A stretch of DNA of 40,631 bases. Source: Coriobacteriales bacterium. Its GTDB lineage: Bacteria > Actinomycetota > Coriobacteriia > Coriobacteriales > UBA8131. The notes under the pieces were generated by a model. The model made no database searches. It was not told where the DNA came from and was given only the letters and a program-made list of their open reading frames with translations. The stretch's first letter is position 1; each line of letters opens with the position of its first letter. This document shows, piece by piece, positions 1-7,660 of the stretch. The translations under genes were made by a program, and so were the position numbers. Where the stretch lies: NCBI GenBank assembly GCA_031263105.1, contig JAISGJ010000142.1, positions 1-40,631 of the forward strand, given 5' to 3'.

Positions 1-2206
1 CGTCGGCCTCGGCGTCGGCGAGGCCGTCGCTCCACTCGAGGTAGCCCTCGCGGGCCTCCCGTATCTCCTCCGTGAGCTCCTCGACGGTCCTCCTGTTGCG
101 CTCGAAGGCGGCCTCGGCCTCGTCGAGCTCGGCCGCCACGCGCCCCGCCTCCTCCGACGTCGCCCTCTCCTCGTCGGTGAAGGCCTCGTAGCGCGCCCGC
201 AGGTCGTCGACGGCCCTCCCCTGGGCGCGGGATGCCTGCGTGAGCCCGGCGTACTCGTCGCCGAGGCCGGAGGTCTTCGTGGCGACGAGCGCGACGACGC
301 CCGCCAGCGCGGCCAGCGCGACGGTGACGACGGCCACGGGGTTCGTCGCCCAGGCGAGGCTCAGGGCCTTCACCGCGAACGTCAGCACGTTCGTGCTCAC
401 CGCCGCGAGCTTGGCGCCCGCGCTGTTGGCGGCGGTCGCCGCCGTGTTCGCCCCCGTCGCAGCGGTCGCCGCCGCCGTCGCGGCCGTGCTCGCGCCCGCC
501 GTGACGATGCCCCCCTTGTTCGCGACGTCGAGCGCGGCCCGGGCGGCGGCGTTCGCCCTCATCGCGTCGGATATCGTGCGGTACCCCGTCACGACCTTCG
601 CCGTCAGGGGCATGAGCTTGCCCATCGCCATGTTGACGGGCCCTATGGCCGCGGCACTCAGGACGAACATGTTGACGGCGGCGCGTGCGCCGTCGCTCAG
701 TCCCGCATAGCCCTCGGCCATGCCCGTGAGGGCGTCGAGGAATGGCCCTGCGTCCTTCACGAGCCCGTTGATGGCGCCGAGCATGGGGCCGCCCATCTCG
801 GCGGCGATGTTCTTGAGCCGGTTGAGGAGCATCGCGCCCTGCGACTCCGTCGTGGCGTAGCGGGCGGCCGCCTCCTTCGAGAGCGCCGTGTTCTCGTCCC
901 ATGCCCTGTTGGCGGTCGAGACCGAGCGCCCGAGCAGGTCGGACGCGCCGGAGAGGCGCTTGAGCATGTCGGTCTGCCGAAGCCCCGTCACCCCCAGCCC
1001 GTCGAGTATGACCCCGAGGTTCTCGCCCTCGGCCTTCGCGCCGGACATCCCTGCCATGACGGCCTGGAACGCCCCGAGCGCGTCCCTCCTCCACAGGGCG
1101 CTGAACTCGCCCACGGACACGCCCGCGAGGCCCGCCCACGTCGCGAGGGAGTCGGCGTTGGTGGCGACGTCCGTGTCTATCCTCGACAGCGTGGCCGACA
1201 CGGCGGAGCCGCCCGCCTCGGCCTCGATGCCGACCGAGGACAGGGCCGCCGACAGGGCGAGCACCTGCTGCTCGCTCAGGCCCACCTGCGAGCCCGCGCC
1301 CGCGATGCGCATGCCCATCCCCATGATCCTCGACTCGGTGGTCGCCGAGCTGTTGCCCAGGTCCACGAGCGTCGACGCGAGGCGGCCCAGGTCGCCCTGC
1401 GCCATGCCGGTGATGTTGGCGAACTGCGCCATCTCGGTCGCGGCCTGCTCGGCCCCGAGGTCCGTGGACACGTCGAGGTCGGCCACCGTCGATGCGAAGC
1501 CCTCCAGCTCGCCCGTCGCGATGCCGAGCTGGCCCCCGAGGGCCATGATGTCGGCGACCTGCGCGGCGCTGACGACCTTCTGCTCGCTCATCCCGGTGGC
1601 GGCGGCCCTGAGCTCGGCGTACTCCGCCTCGGTCGCGTCGACCGTCTTGCGCACCCCCGCGAACGCGCTCTCGAGCTCAAGGGCGTACTTCACGGACTGC
1701 TGCCCGACGGCGGCAAGGCCCGCCGTGATCGCAGACGCGCCCTTCCCGAACGCCATCATGGCGTCCGACCTGCCCGCGAGCTCGACGATCTTGTCCCCTG
1801 CGGTCGCGCTGTTCGTGTCGATGCGCGCGATCTGCTCCGCCGTGTCGGAGAGCTGGCGCGCGAAGGTGCGCAGCTGGCTCTCCGCCGTCGCGACGTCGCC
1901 TTTGAAGGCCAGGTACTCGCTCTGGTCGATCTTCCCCTTCCGGAACAGCTCCTCGACCTTCTCCTCGGCGGACTTCAGCGCGACGAGCTTTCTGGACGCC
2001 TCCTCGACCCTCTTGGAGAGCACGTGGTGCCTCTGCGCGAGCAGGTCGGCGGAGGCCGGGGAGAACTTGAGGCCCCTGTTCACGCCCGCAAGCTCCTTGC
2101 CGAGCGCGGACGCCTGCGTCTTCGCGGAGGCGAGCGCGGCCCCGACGTCGGTGGTGTCGGCGCCTATCTTGACGGTTATGCCCTTTACCTTCGCGCCTAG
2201 CGCCAT
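1..2206 (-). CDS. Phage tail tape measure protein (TP901-like), 3' end outside window
   Basis: Measures tail length and is threaded through the tail tube. The frame is open from an ATG at 2206 to the window edge (735 codons) with no stop, so the C-terminus is missing. The N-terminus (MALGAKVKGITVKIGADTT) is followed by a coiled-coil stretch rich in E, K, L and A, and then the Gly/Ala-rich region typical of TP901 tape measure proteins (G-x-A-E-x-G-G-S-A and MGMRIAGAGSQVGLSEQQ). The end visible here is hydrophobic and Ala-rich, as in membrane-interacting segments of these proteins. The ATG is one base after the stop of the shifted chaperone frame, consistent with translational coupling. It follows the tail chaperones in the standard siphovirus order. 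The family call is from recognised sequence character, not a search. Confidence 0.9.
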   Translation of the reverse strand, partial: MALGAKVKGITVKIGADTTDVGAALASAKTQASALGKELAGVNRGLKFSPASADLLAQRHHVLSKRVEEASRKLVALKSAEEKVEELFRKGKIDQSEYLAFKGDVATAESQLRTFARQLSDTAEQIARIDTNSATAGDKIVELAGRSDAMMAFGKGASAITAGLAAVGQQSVKYALELESAFAGVRKTVDATEAEYAELRAAATGMSEQKVVSAAQVADIMALGGQLGIATGELEGFASTVADLDVSTDLGAEQAATEMAQFANITGMAQGDLGRLASTLVDLGNSSATTESRIMGMGMRIAGAGSQVGLSEQQVLALSAALSSVGIEAEAGGSAVSATLSRIDTDVATNADSLATWAGLAGVSVGEFSALWRRDALGAFQAVMAGMSGAKAEGENLGVILDGLGVTGLRQTDMLKRLSGASDLLGRSVSTANRAWDENTALSKEAAARYATTESQGAMLLNRLKNIAAEMGGPMLGAINGLVKDAGPFLDALTGMAEGYAGLSDGARAAVNMFVLSAAAIGPVNMAMGKLMPLTAKVVTGYRTISDAMRANAAARAALDVANKGGIVTAGASTAATAAATAATGANTAATAANSAGAKLAAVSTNVLTFAVKALSLAWATNPVAVVTVALAALAGVVALVATKTSGLGDEYAGLTQASRAQGRAVDDLRARYEAFTDEERATSEEAGRVAAELDEAEAAFERNRRTVEELTEEIREAREGYLEWSDGLADAEAD

Positions 2207-2207
2207 G

Positions 2208-2459
2208 TCATGCGATCCTGTCCATGTCGTCCTGCGTCGCGCTGCGGGCCGCCCCTGCGGCCGGGCCGCACCCGAGCACCGCCGCGAGCGTCCCGAGCGT
2301 CATGCAGTTCATCTCCTCGAACGCAAGCCCCGCCCGCTTGCCCGCCATGAGGAGGTCGAGCAGGAGGCGGGGGTCGGCGGGGGCGTCGGCCCGCGCCGCA
2401 TCAGCTATCCACGCCAGCAGCGGGTCCCCCTGCGGCTGCGGCTCCCCCGTCCCCGCCCC
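2208..2459 (-). CDS. Tail assembly chaperone, T-like extension read by frameshift from the upstream gene
   Basis: A second frame, displaced by +1 (equivalently -2) from the chaperone at 2401-2769, stays open past that gene's stop and ends in TGA at 2210-2208, one base before the tape measure ATG. It encodes GDPLLAWIADAARADAPAD, then a helical segment with LLLDLLMAGKRAGLAFEEM. This resembles the T half of G/GT chaperone pairs, which is made only by programmed ribosomal slippage. No good ribosome site precedes an ATG inside it. The start given is only the candidate slip region: a G/C homopolymer block (GGGGGCGGGG at 2460-2451) where codons could re-pair. Phage Mu uses a -2 slip on a similar G-rich sequence. 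The exact slip point is inferred. Confidence 0.6.
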   Translation of the reverse strand, partial: GAGTGEPQPQGDPLLAWIADAARADAPADPRLLLDLLMAGKRAGLAFEEMNCMTLGTLAAVLGCGPAAGAARSATQDDMDRIA

Positions 2460-2769
2460 CGTCCTCGGGGGCGGAACGAAAGAAGCCCCTGTTGATCTCC
2501 TCGACGACGGGGTCGAAGAGCGCGGGGTCGGCGAAGTCGATGTCGGCCAGCATCGCCGCCCACTGCTCGAACGAGGGGAAGGGCCCCGGGTACTTCGCCG
2601 TCCTCGCCATCGCCCACGTGCACTTGAGCAGGATGTAGCGGTCCCCGTCGAGGCGGCAGCGGTCGATGTCCGGCAGGATGCCGCTCCCGAACTCCTGCTC
2701 GTAGAAGAGGCCCGTCAGGGGGGACGCCGACACGGGCATCGGCAGCCCCCCTATCTCGAAGGTCCGCAT
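2401..2769 (-). CDS. Tail assembly chaperone, G-like protein
   Basis: 122 residues, beginning MRTFEIGGLPMPVSASPL and ending in a Gly/Ala/Asp-rich tail. It lies between the major tail protein and the tape measure gene, the invariant place of the G/GT chaperones that coat the tape measure protein during tail assembly. Predicted helices (PSFEQWAAMLADIDFAD, DPVVEEINRGFF) match the small helical character of these proteins. The ATG at 2769 is chosen because upstream codons are antisense-like low-complexity sequence and the major tail protein stops just upstream at 2781. The low-complexity tail coincides with the overlap where the T frame takes over. Confidence 0.75.
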   Translation of the reverse strand: MRTFEIGGLPMPVSASPLTGLFYEQEFGSGILPDIDRCRLDGDRYILLKCTWAMARTAKYPGPFPSFEQWAAMLADIDFADPALFDPVVEEINRGFFRSAPEDGGGDGGAAAAGGPAAGVDS

Positions 2770-2780
2770 GCGCGCGCCCG

Positions 2781-3356
2781 TCAGCCCTGGGCGACGGTCT
2801 CGGGCACCGCCACCGCCGAGAACCACGCGTCGTAGGCCGTGGCCGTGGCCGTCGCGTACTCGAGGGACGCCTTGACGACCCTCCTGCCGTCGAACGTGAA
2901 GGGCAGCGCGGATATGCTCGCGGACTCGGTCTTGGGCGTGGTCTGCTCGCCCTGCGTCTCCCGGCTCTCGGCGGGGCGCGCCATCTTGACGTTGTAGAAC
3001 ACGTAGCGCCTCCCTGCGGCGTCGCCCTGCACCTCGTAGAGCAGGGCGAACGGCGCCTGCACGTCGTCGGGCCCCTCGAGTGCCAGGCCGTTGTCGTCGG
3101 TGCCGAACCCGAGCAGCGCGGCCTTCGCGGCGTCGTCGATGTAGGCGAGCTCCAGCGAGCCCTTGTAGCCGTTGTTGGCCGTCATGGTGAAGTACTTGGC
3201 GTCGTCGGCGTAGAACGAGCTCTCCTCGCCCTCCGGCGTCAGCTCCAGCGACACCGCGCCGGGGAGCTTGACCGGCGTGGCGTATGTCCCGCCCTCCTCG
3301 TCCAGCACCGCGTAGTGGGCGTTCCGGAGCCCGTACCTGATCTTGTTGGCTGCCAT
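2781..3356 (-). CDS. Major tail tube protein, phi13 family
   Basis: 191 residues starting MAANKIRYGLRNAHYAVLD. The openings K-I-R-Y-G-L-x-N-x-H-Y-A and Y-A-T-P-V-K-L-P-G-A are characteristic of the phi13-type major tail protein, which polymerises into the tail tube. The middle region carries G-x-E-S-S-F-Y-A-D-D and Y-x-G-S-L-E-L-A, also typical. Length is normal for the family. It directly follows the connector and completion genes and precedes the chaperones. It starts 3 bases after the stop of the preceding gene at 3360. Position and sequence agree well. Confidence 0.88.
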   Translation of the reverse strand: MAANKIRYGLRNAHYAVLDEEGGTYATPVKLPGAVSLELTPEGEESSFYADDAKYFTMTANNGYKGSLELAYIDDAAKAALLGFGTDDNGLALEGPDDVQAPFALLYEVQGDAAGRRYVFYNVKMARPAESRETQGEQTTPKTESASISALPFTFDGRRVVKASLEYATATATAYDAWFSAVAVPETVAQG

Positions 3357-3359
3357 CTC

Positions 3360-3695
3360 TCAGTCTCCAATCGTCGTCGTCGTGTAGGAGGTCAGGGTCG
3401 TCCCCTCCTCCGCTATCCATGTCTCGTCCTTCGCCCACGCGCCGCCCGCGCCCCTGAGCGCCTGCTCCACGCCGCGCTCCGCCTCCGCCTGCCCGCCGCC
3501 TGCGGAGGGGCCGTCCGTGTAGAGCTCCACGGCCCACGTGCGGACGGGCGCGTGGTTGCCGTCGTCCGCCATCAGGTCGCGGGACCCGTGGGGACGGTAG
3601 ACGACGTAGGGGAGCGCGGTCTCCTCGAGGAACGCGTTGCGCGCCACGGGCATGCCCGTGCCCCTGAGCGCCTCCTCGAGGTCGTGCTCCCTCAT
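3360..3695 (-). CDS. Tail terminator / completion-like protein
   Basis: 111 residues if started at the ATG at 3695, which overlaps the stop of the gp10-like gene by ATGA; a longer in-frame extension exists but lacks this coupling. Sequence begins MREHDLEEALRGTGMPVARN and includes PYVVYRPHGSRD and TWAVELYTDGPS. The pattern (small alpha/beta protein, LPYVVY near the start and a W-A-V-E-L-Y strand) fits the minor tail or tail-terminator proteins that sit between HK97 gp10 and the major tail protein in siphoviruses. The functional call rests mainly on position. Confidence 0.65.
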   Translation of the reverse strand: MREHDLEEALRGTGMPVARNAFLEETALPYVVYRPHGSRDLMADDGNHAPVRTWAVELYTDGPSAGGGQAEAERGVEQALRGAGGAWAKDETWIAEEGTTLTSYTTTTIGD

Positions 3696-4078
3696 GTCGC
3701 AAGCCCCGCTATCGCCTCGGCGGCCCTTCGCGGGAACTCCTCGGCGCACCTGTCGGCTGCGGGCGCGATATGGGGGACGCCGGGCACGCGCCCCGTCCCG
3801 CCCCGCTTCATGTGCCCGTGCTCGAGCAGGTGGGTGAGCTGGGGCCTGTTCCGGTTGTAGACCGTCGCGACGTGCCCGTTGCCCCTGTCCGACTTCTCAT
3901 AGGTCCATGACCCGGCGTACCGCCCTGTGCGCCTGGGCGACGCGGCGGACACCTCGGACGCGCACTCCAGGGCGGCCCTGTTCGCCGCGTCGTCGAGTGC
4001 GCCCGCCAGTGCGTACCCGTACTCGCGCAGGACCGCGTCGACGGCGGCCGCGAGCCCGTCGGGCGCCACGTCAGGCAT
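3692..4078 (-). CDS. HK97 gp10-like head-tail connector protein
   Basis: 128 residues with an N-terminal helix (DAVLREYGYALAGALDDAA), then the hallmark S-P-R-R-T-G-R-Y-A-G-S-W segment and L-x-H-L-L-E-H-G-H near the middle. These two motifs, ending with P-H-I-x-P-A-A, are those of the HK97 gp10 family (tail completion or neck protein). It overlaps the start of the next gene by 4 bases and the stop of the previous by 8, as expected of a translationally coupled neck module. Confidence 0.85.
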   Translation of the reverse strand: MPDVAPDGLAAAVDAVLREYGYALAGALDDAANRAALECASEVSAASPRRTGRYAGSWTYEKSDRGNGHVATVYNRNRPQLTHLLEHGHMKRGGTGRVPGVPHIAPAADRCAEEFPRRAAEAIAGLAT

Positions 4079-4394
4079 CGGGTGCCTCCTTCCCGTCGGG
4101 CGCCTTCCCCACGTCGGACGCCCGCCTCTCGCAGGTGAGCCACACCTTCTCGCCGCGCGGCTGCACCCTCGCGACCGTGTGGCGGGCGCCGTCGATGAGG
4201 ACGTGCCGCTCGCCCCGGTACTCGGCGGCGTGCAGCTCGAGCCTGCGGGCGTCCCTTATGCCCAGCGCGCCCGCGCGCTGCGACAGCACGAGCAGCTCGG
4301 ACGAGTCCACGCGCAGCTCGTTCGCGAACACTCGGCGCGAGGGTGAGCCCGCGCCGCCGTCCGAGAGGGAGACCGCCCTGTCAAAGCGCGCCAT
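4071..4394 (-). CDS. Phage head closure protein (SPP1 gp16-like)
   Basis: 107 residues, MARFDRAVSLSDGG at the start and a beta-rich remainder (RRLELHAAEYRGERHVLIDG, RHTVARVQPRGEKVWLTCE). Size, beta-barrel-like composition and position between the gp6-like connector and gp10 match head closure proteins that plug the connector after DNA packaging. ATG at 4394 overlaps the upstream gene end (4381) by 14 bases. The name is by position and size rather than by a diagnostic motif. Confidence 0.6.
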   Translation of the reverse strand: MARFDRAVSLSDGGAGSPSRRVFANELRVDSSELLVLSQRAGALGIRDARRLELHAAEYRGERHVLIDGARHTVARVQPRGEKVWLTCERRASDVGKAPDGKEAPDA

Positions 4395-4686
4395 CGTCGC
4401 CCCCGTTGTGCCTGGAGCTCAGGGCGAGCTCCTTCACGATCTGCCGGTAGGAGCGCCGGTACCTCTCGCTGTCCGGGTTGTCCAGGCCCCACGACGCCTT
4501 CGCGTAGGTGACGACCGCCAGCTTGACGAGGGGGTCGAGGCCCGGGCCGTCGCCGTCCGCGAGCACTTCGGCGGACACGCCGGCCCGCTCGAGGTCGGCG
4601 AGCGCCGCCGCGACGAGGTCGGAGACCTCGCCGTCGAAGGCGTCCGTCGTCAGGCGGAGCGCGAGCCTCACGTCGTCGAGCAGCAC
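4381..4686 (-). CDS. Head-tail connector, gp6-like
   Basis: 101 residues, almost wholly helical: VLLDDVRLALRLTTDAFD, then helices SDLVAAALADLERAGV and DPLVKLAVVTYAKASWGLDN, followed by ERYRRSYRQIVKELALS. L-K/V-L-A-V-V-T-Y-x-K and an F/W-G-x-D-N segment are typical of the gp6-like connector family that docks on the portal. Start is GTG at 4686, 17 bases after the capsid stop, behind a GGGAGAGTGA ribosome site. Confidence 0.78.
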   Translation of the reverse strand: MLLDDVRLALRLTTDAFDGEVSDLVAAALADLERAGVSAEVLADGDGPGLDPLVKLAVVTYAKASWGLDNPDSERYRRSYRQIVKELALSSRHNGGDDGAL

Positions 4687-4702
4687 GCCGTCACTCTCCC
4701 GC

Positions 4703-5869
4703 TCAGCCCAGGGCGGGCCCGATGACGATCTTCACGAAGCAGTCGCTGCGCATCGGCAGCGCGTCGAACTTCGCGAAGCCGCCGAAGATGCGCTTGCGGT
4801 TCGTCACGTCGATGTCCTGCAGGATGTTGGGGGCCTCGAACTCGTTGGCCCCTATCTCTGCGGGCTTGCCCACCCAGATCACGCCGTCGGGCACCGCGTC
4901 GTCGACCTTGACGGCGGCGGTGTAGGCCCTGCCCGCGACGAGCGGGCTCTCCGTCATCGTGTTGTCCAGGTACAGCGGCCGCCCGATGCCGTCCTGCACC
5001 CCGGCGACCTCGTTGTAGACGGTCGCCTGGCTGGCGTACATGGCCGTCAGCCCGTCGCCCCGGATGAGGGACAGGGCACGGCGGACGACGTCGTCCGTGA
5101 GCTCCTCCGCCTCGATCTTGTTCCCGCTCGCGATCCCGTAGGTCGCGGCCTCGAGCTGCGCGTAGAGCAGGGCGTTCTCGGCGTGCAGGATTCGCGCGAT
5201 GATGTGGTTGACGAGCCAGCCCTCGAAGGCGTCGATGGACTGGATGCCCATGTTCGCCGATATGACGGCGTGCTTCAGGATGTCCTTGCCGTGAATCGGC
5301 ACGGTGTCGAAGCTGTCCTGGCTGTCGGCGTTCGCCTCGCCCTCGGACTTGACCGCCGCGTCGCCTGCCGTGGTCGCCTTGTGGCGGGGCACCTCGTACT
5401 GGGACGTGAAGTGGTCGACCGTCACGTCGTCCAGCAGCGTCCTGGTCGACAGCACCAGCTCCTTGATGGCGTTCTGGGTCTGGAGCGGGACGAGCGCCCC
5501 CGTGTTCGACGTCAGGAACGTGAACGCGCGCCTCTCGGCGTCCGTCATCTCCGTGCCGCCGCGTATGTCCAGCCCGCTGCGGGACGCGAGGTCCTTGAAG
5601 AACGCACGGCGGTACTCGGCGCCCGCCGGGTCGGGGGCTGGCTCGGAGACCTGGACGCCGCTGAAGCGGGCGACCGGCACGGTCGGCTCGGCGCCCGTGG
5701 CGATGCGGTCGCGCAGCCCCCTGCGCGCCTCGGCCTCGGCCTCGAGCCGCCCCCTGCGCTCGGTCAGCGCGTCGACCTCGGCGCTGAGCGCGTCGACGTC
5801 GCCGCCCCCGTCCCTCAGCTCGGCCTCGATGGCGGCGAGCCTCTCTGTGATCTGTTGGTGCTCGTTCAT
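4703..5869 (-). CDS. Major capsid protein, HK97 fold
   Basis: 388 residues from the ATG at 5869, which is preceded by AAAGGACGAGGAC and overlaps the protease stop by ATGA. Residues 1 to about 70 are a charged coiled coil (scaffolding delta domain: ERLAAIEAELRDGGGDVDAL), then a linker, then the HK97 shell fold from about residue 110. Typical segments include TSNTGALVPLQTQNAIKEL, GWLVNHIIARILHAENALL in the spine and P-helix region, and a C-terminal RSDCFVKIVIGPALG. Together with the protease it forms a classic maturation pair: the delta domain is cut off during prohead maturation. Length is normal. Confidence 0.92.
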   Translation of the reverse strand: MNEHQQITERLAAIEAELRDGGGDVDALSAEVDALTERRGRLEAEAEARRGLRDRIATGAEPTVPVARFSGVQVSEPAPDPAGAEYRRAFFKDLASRSGLDIRGGTEMTDAERRAFTFLTSNTGALVPLQTQNAIKELVLSTRTLLDDVTVDHFTSQYEVPRHKATTAGDAAVKSEGEANADSQDSFDTVPIHGKDILKHAVISANMGIQSIDAFEGWLVNHIIARILHAENALLYAQLEAATYGIASGNKIEAEELTDDVVRRALSLIRGDGLTAMYASQATVYNEVAGVQDGIGRPLYLDNTMTESPLVAGRAYTAAVKVDDAVPDGVIWVGKPAEIGANEFEAPNILQDIDVTNRKRIFGGFAKFDALPMRSDCFVKIVIGPALG

Positions 5870-6486
5870 GTCCTCGTCCTTTCGATCGCAAGGATTGCCA
5901 GTGTCCTCTTGCGCAGGATGTCGCTCCGCATCCGCTCGCGCCCGATCGCTCCGTCGGCCCATGCGCGCGCGCTTATGGACGTCTTGTCGTTGGCCGGGAT
6001 GGAGACCGGCGCGACGTCGTACACCTTTCTAACACGGTCGATAACACGGGTCACCCGCTCGACCTCCCCTCCGTCGCCGTATGTCTTCTCCTCGTGCTCC
6101 TCGGATACCGTGAACGCCCACGACATCCTCGTCACCAGGCCCGCGCGTATCTCCTCGAACATGTCGCGCGCGGCCCGCGAGCGGCTGAGGTCGGCGGACA
6201 CGGCGAGCCCGTCCGGCGTCACGCTCACCGCGAGCGTGCCGTTCGACGTGCGCGCCATGACCTTGCCCTCGTGGTCGTAGCGCAGCACCACGTCGCTCAT
6301 GTCGCAGCCCTCGAACGCCTCCGGCCCGGCCACGCGCTCCCACCAGCGGCCCCAGAGCCGGTACGGCTCCCAGTTGGCGGCGACGCCCTCGACCGCCTGC
6401 GCCTCGCCCTCCGACCTGCATGCGACCGGCGCCGCGAACGCGCGGTACTCCCGCCCCGCCCCGCCGCCCGCCTTCTCCTCATCCAT
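5866..6486 (-). CDS. HK97-type prohead serine protease
   Basis: 206 residues. The S78-type fold is indicated by the N-terminal E-G-x-A-A-N-W-E-P-Y-R-L-W block, VVLRYDHEGKVMART with a His in the expected catalytic position, and VTRMSWAFTVSEE with the Ser of the M-S-x-x-F motif. The C-terminus (ERMRSDILRKRTLAILAIE) is helical. It cleaves the delta domain of the capsid protein during maturation. It lies between portal and capsid genes, overlapping both (8 and 4 bases). Confidence 0.9.
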   Translation of the reverse strand: MDEEKAGGGAGREYRAFAAPVACRSEGEAQAVEGVAANWEPYRLWGRWWERVAGPEAFEGCDMSDVVLRYDHEGKVMARTSNGTLAVSVTPDGLAVSADLSRSRAARDMFEEIRAGLVTRMSWAFTVSEEHEEKTYGDGGEVERVTRVIDRVRKVYDVAPVSIPANDKTSISARAWADGAIGRERMRSDILRKRTLAILAIERTRT

Positions 6487-7648
6487 CCTGGTCTCCTTTC
6501 ACGGTCTCCGATATGTCCGCGTACTCCCTGCGTATCCAGTAGGCGTCCCCGCCCGGGACGGGCCCCAGCCCGAACATCGCCCGCGCCTCGTTCGCGCTGA
6601 GCATCCCCCGGTCGCGCATCTGCGTGGCGAAGGCCAGGCGCGAGGCGGTGGTGGCGTACTGGAGGCGCGAGTCCGAGAGCACGACGCCGGGCGCGTCGCC
6701 GCCGGGCGCCGGGGCGCCGGCGCCCGGAAACGTCATGTTGGAGAGCACGAGGGAGAGCTGCGTGGCGAACGGCTCCACCTCGCCCTCGTAGAAGGCGTTC
6801 CAGGCCGCCTCGTCGAACCTGTTCTGCAGGATGTCCGCGTTCACGCCGAAGTAGCCGTAGACGTTGTCCTCGATGAGCCTCTGCTGCGCCGCGTCGACGA
6901 GGTAGGGCCTGGTGTGGAGCTGCTTGACGTCGTCGTACTTGTTGTCGGCGAACACGACGCCGCCGTTGGCCCGCGTCGAGAGGTTCTCGGCCACGAACCG
7001 CTTGCGCTCCCTCTCAAGGTCCTCCGGGCGCACGTTGGCCGACACCCTGACGAGCAGGCGGGTGGTCGCCGACGCCTTGATGCCCTCGACGATCCCCTGG
7101 GCCTGCGTGTCGATGAGCTCCAGCGTCGTCCTGAGCGGCCCGTTGCCGTCGCCGAAGAGCGCGTCGCGGTACTGGTGCGACGTCATGACCCCGACCTTCG
7201 AAAGCTCCAGCGCCGCCCTCTCGCCGCCCGCGAAGCCGAAGCGCAGGAACAGCTCGCCGCCGTGCTCGACGGCCTCGGCTGACGAGGGCAGGACGGGGTA
7301 GTACCCGCAGACGCGCTCGTCCGTCGCCGTCAGGAGGGGGACGATGAAGGCCGTGGTCTCCATCTTGTAGATGGTCGCCACCCGGTAGAGGAACTTGTAG
7401 GTGTCCTGCCACGGGTTGGGGCGGGCCCTGAGCGCGCGGTCGAGCGCGTCGTCGCCCCTGACGGAGGGCGTGAGCTTCGCGCACGCCTTGGCGAACGCGT
7501 GCACGGCGCTGCGCACCAGCTCCTTCTCGTAGAGCTCGCCCGGGCCCGACCGGAAGACGGGCGTGTATCCGCCCAGGTCGCGCCAGGCGCCCGCGTCGCG
7601 CGCCGCGGACCTGCCCCTCCTCCCGAAAAGCCTGTCGAGCAGGCCCAT
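6479..7648 (-). CDS. Portal protein, HK97 family
   Basis: 389 residues, MGLLDRLFGRRGR at the start. Recognisable family segments are SAVHAFAKACAKLTPSV, RPNPWQDTYKFLYRVATIY and DIKQLH-like VKQLHTRPYLVDAAQ, with YFGVNADILQNRFDEAAWNAFYEGE near the C-terminal third and SANEARAMFGLGPVPGGD close to the end. It forms the dodecameric ring through which DNA is packaged. Start ATG at 7648 is behind AAGGAGGCGGCGC that overlaps the terminase stop, so the two are coupled. Confidence 0.9.
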   Translation of the reverse strand: MGLLDRLFGRRGRSAARDAGAWRDLGGYTPVFRSGPGELYEKELVRSAVHAFAKACAKLTPSVRGDDALDRALRARPNPWQDTYKFLYRVATIYKMETTAFIVPLLTATDERVCGYYPVLPSSAEAVEHGGELFLRFGFAGGERAALELSKVGVMTSHQYRDALFGDGNGPLRTTLELIDTQAQGIVEGIKASATTRLLVRVSANVRPEDLERERKRFVAENLSTRANGGVVFADNKYDDVKQLHTRPYLVDAAQQRLIEDNVYGYFGVNADILQNRFDEAAWNAFYEGEVEPFATQLSLVLSNMTFPGAGAPAPGGDAPGVVLSDSRLQYATTASRLAFATQMRDRGMLSANEARAMFGLGPVPGGDAYWIRREYADISETVKGDQDG

Positions 7649-7660
7649 GCGCCGCCTCCT

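Noticed and set aside
888-2495. Long plus-strand open frame (535 codons)
   Set aside because: It is antisense to the tape measure gene; the minus strand gives a coherent family sequence, and GC-rich codon bias keeps the antisense open.
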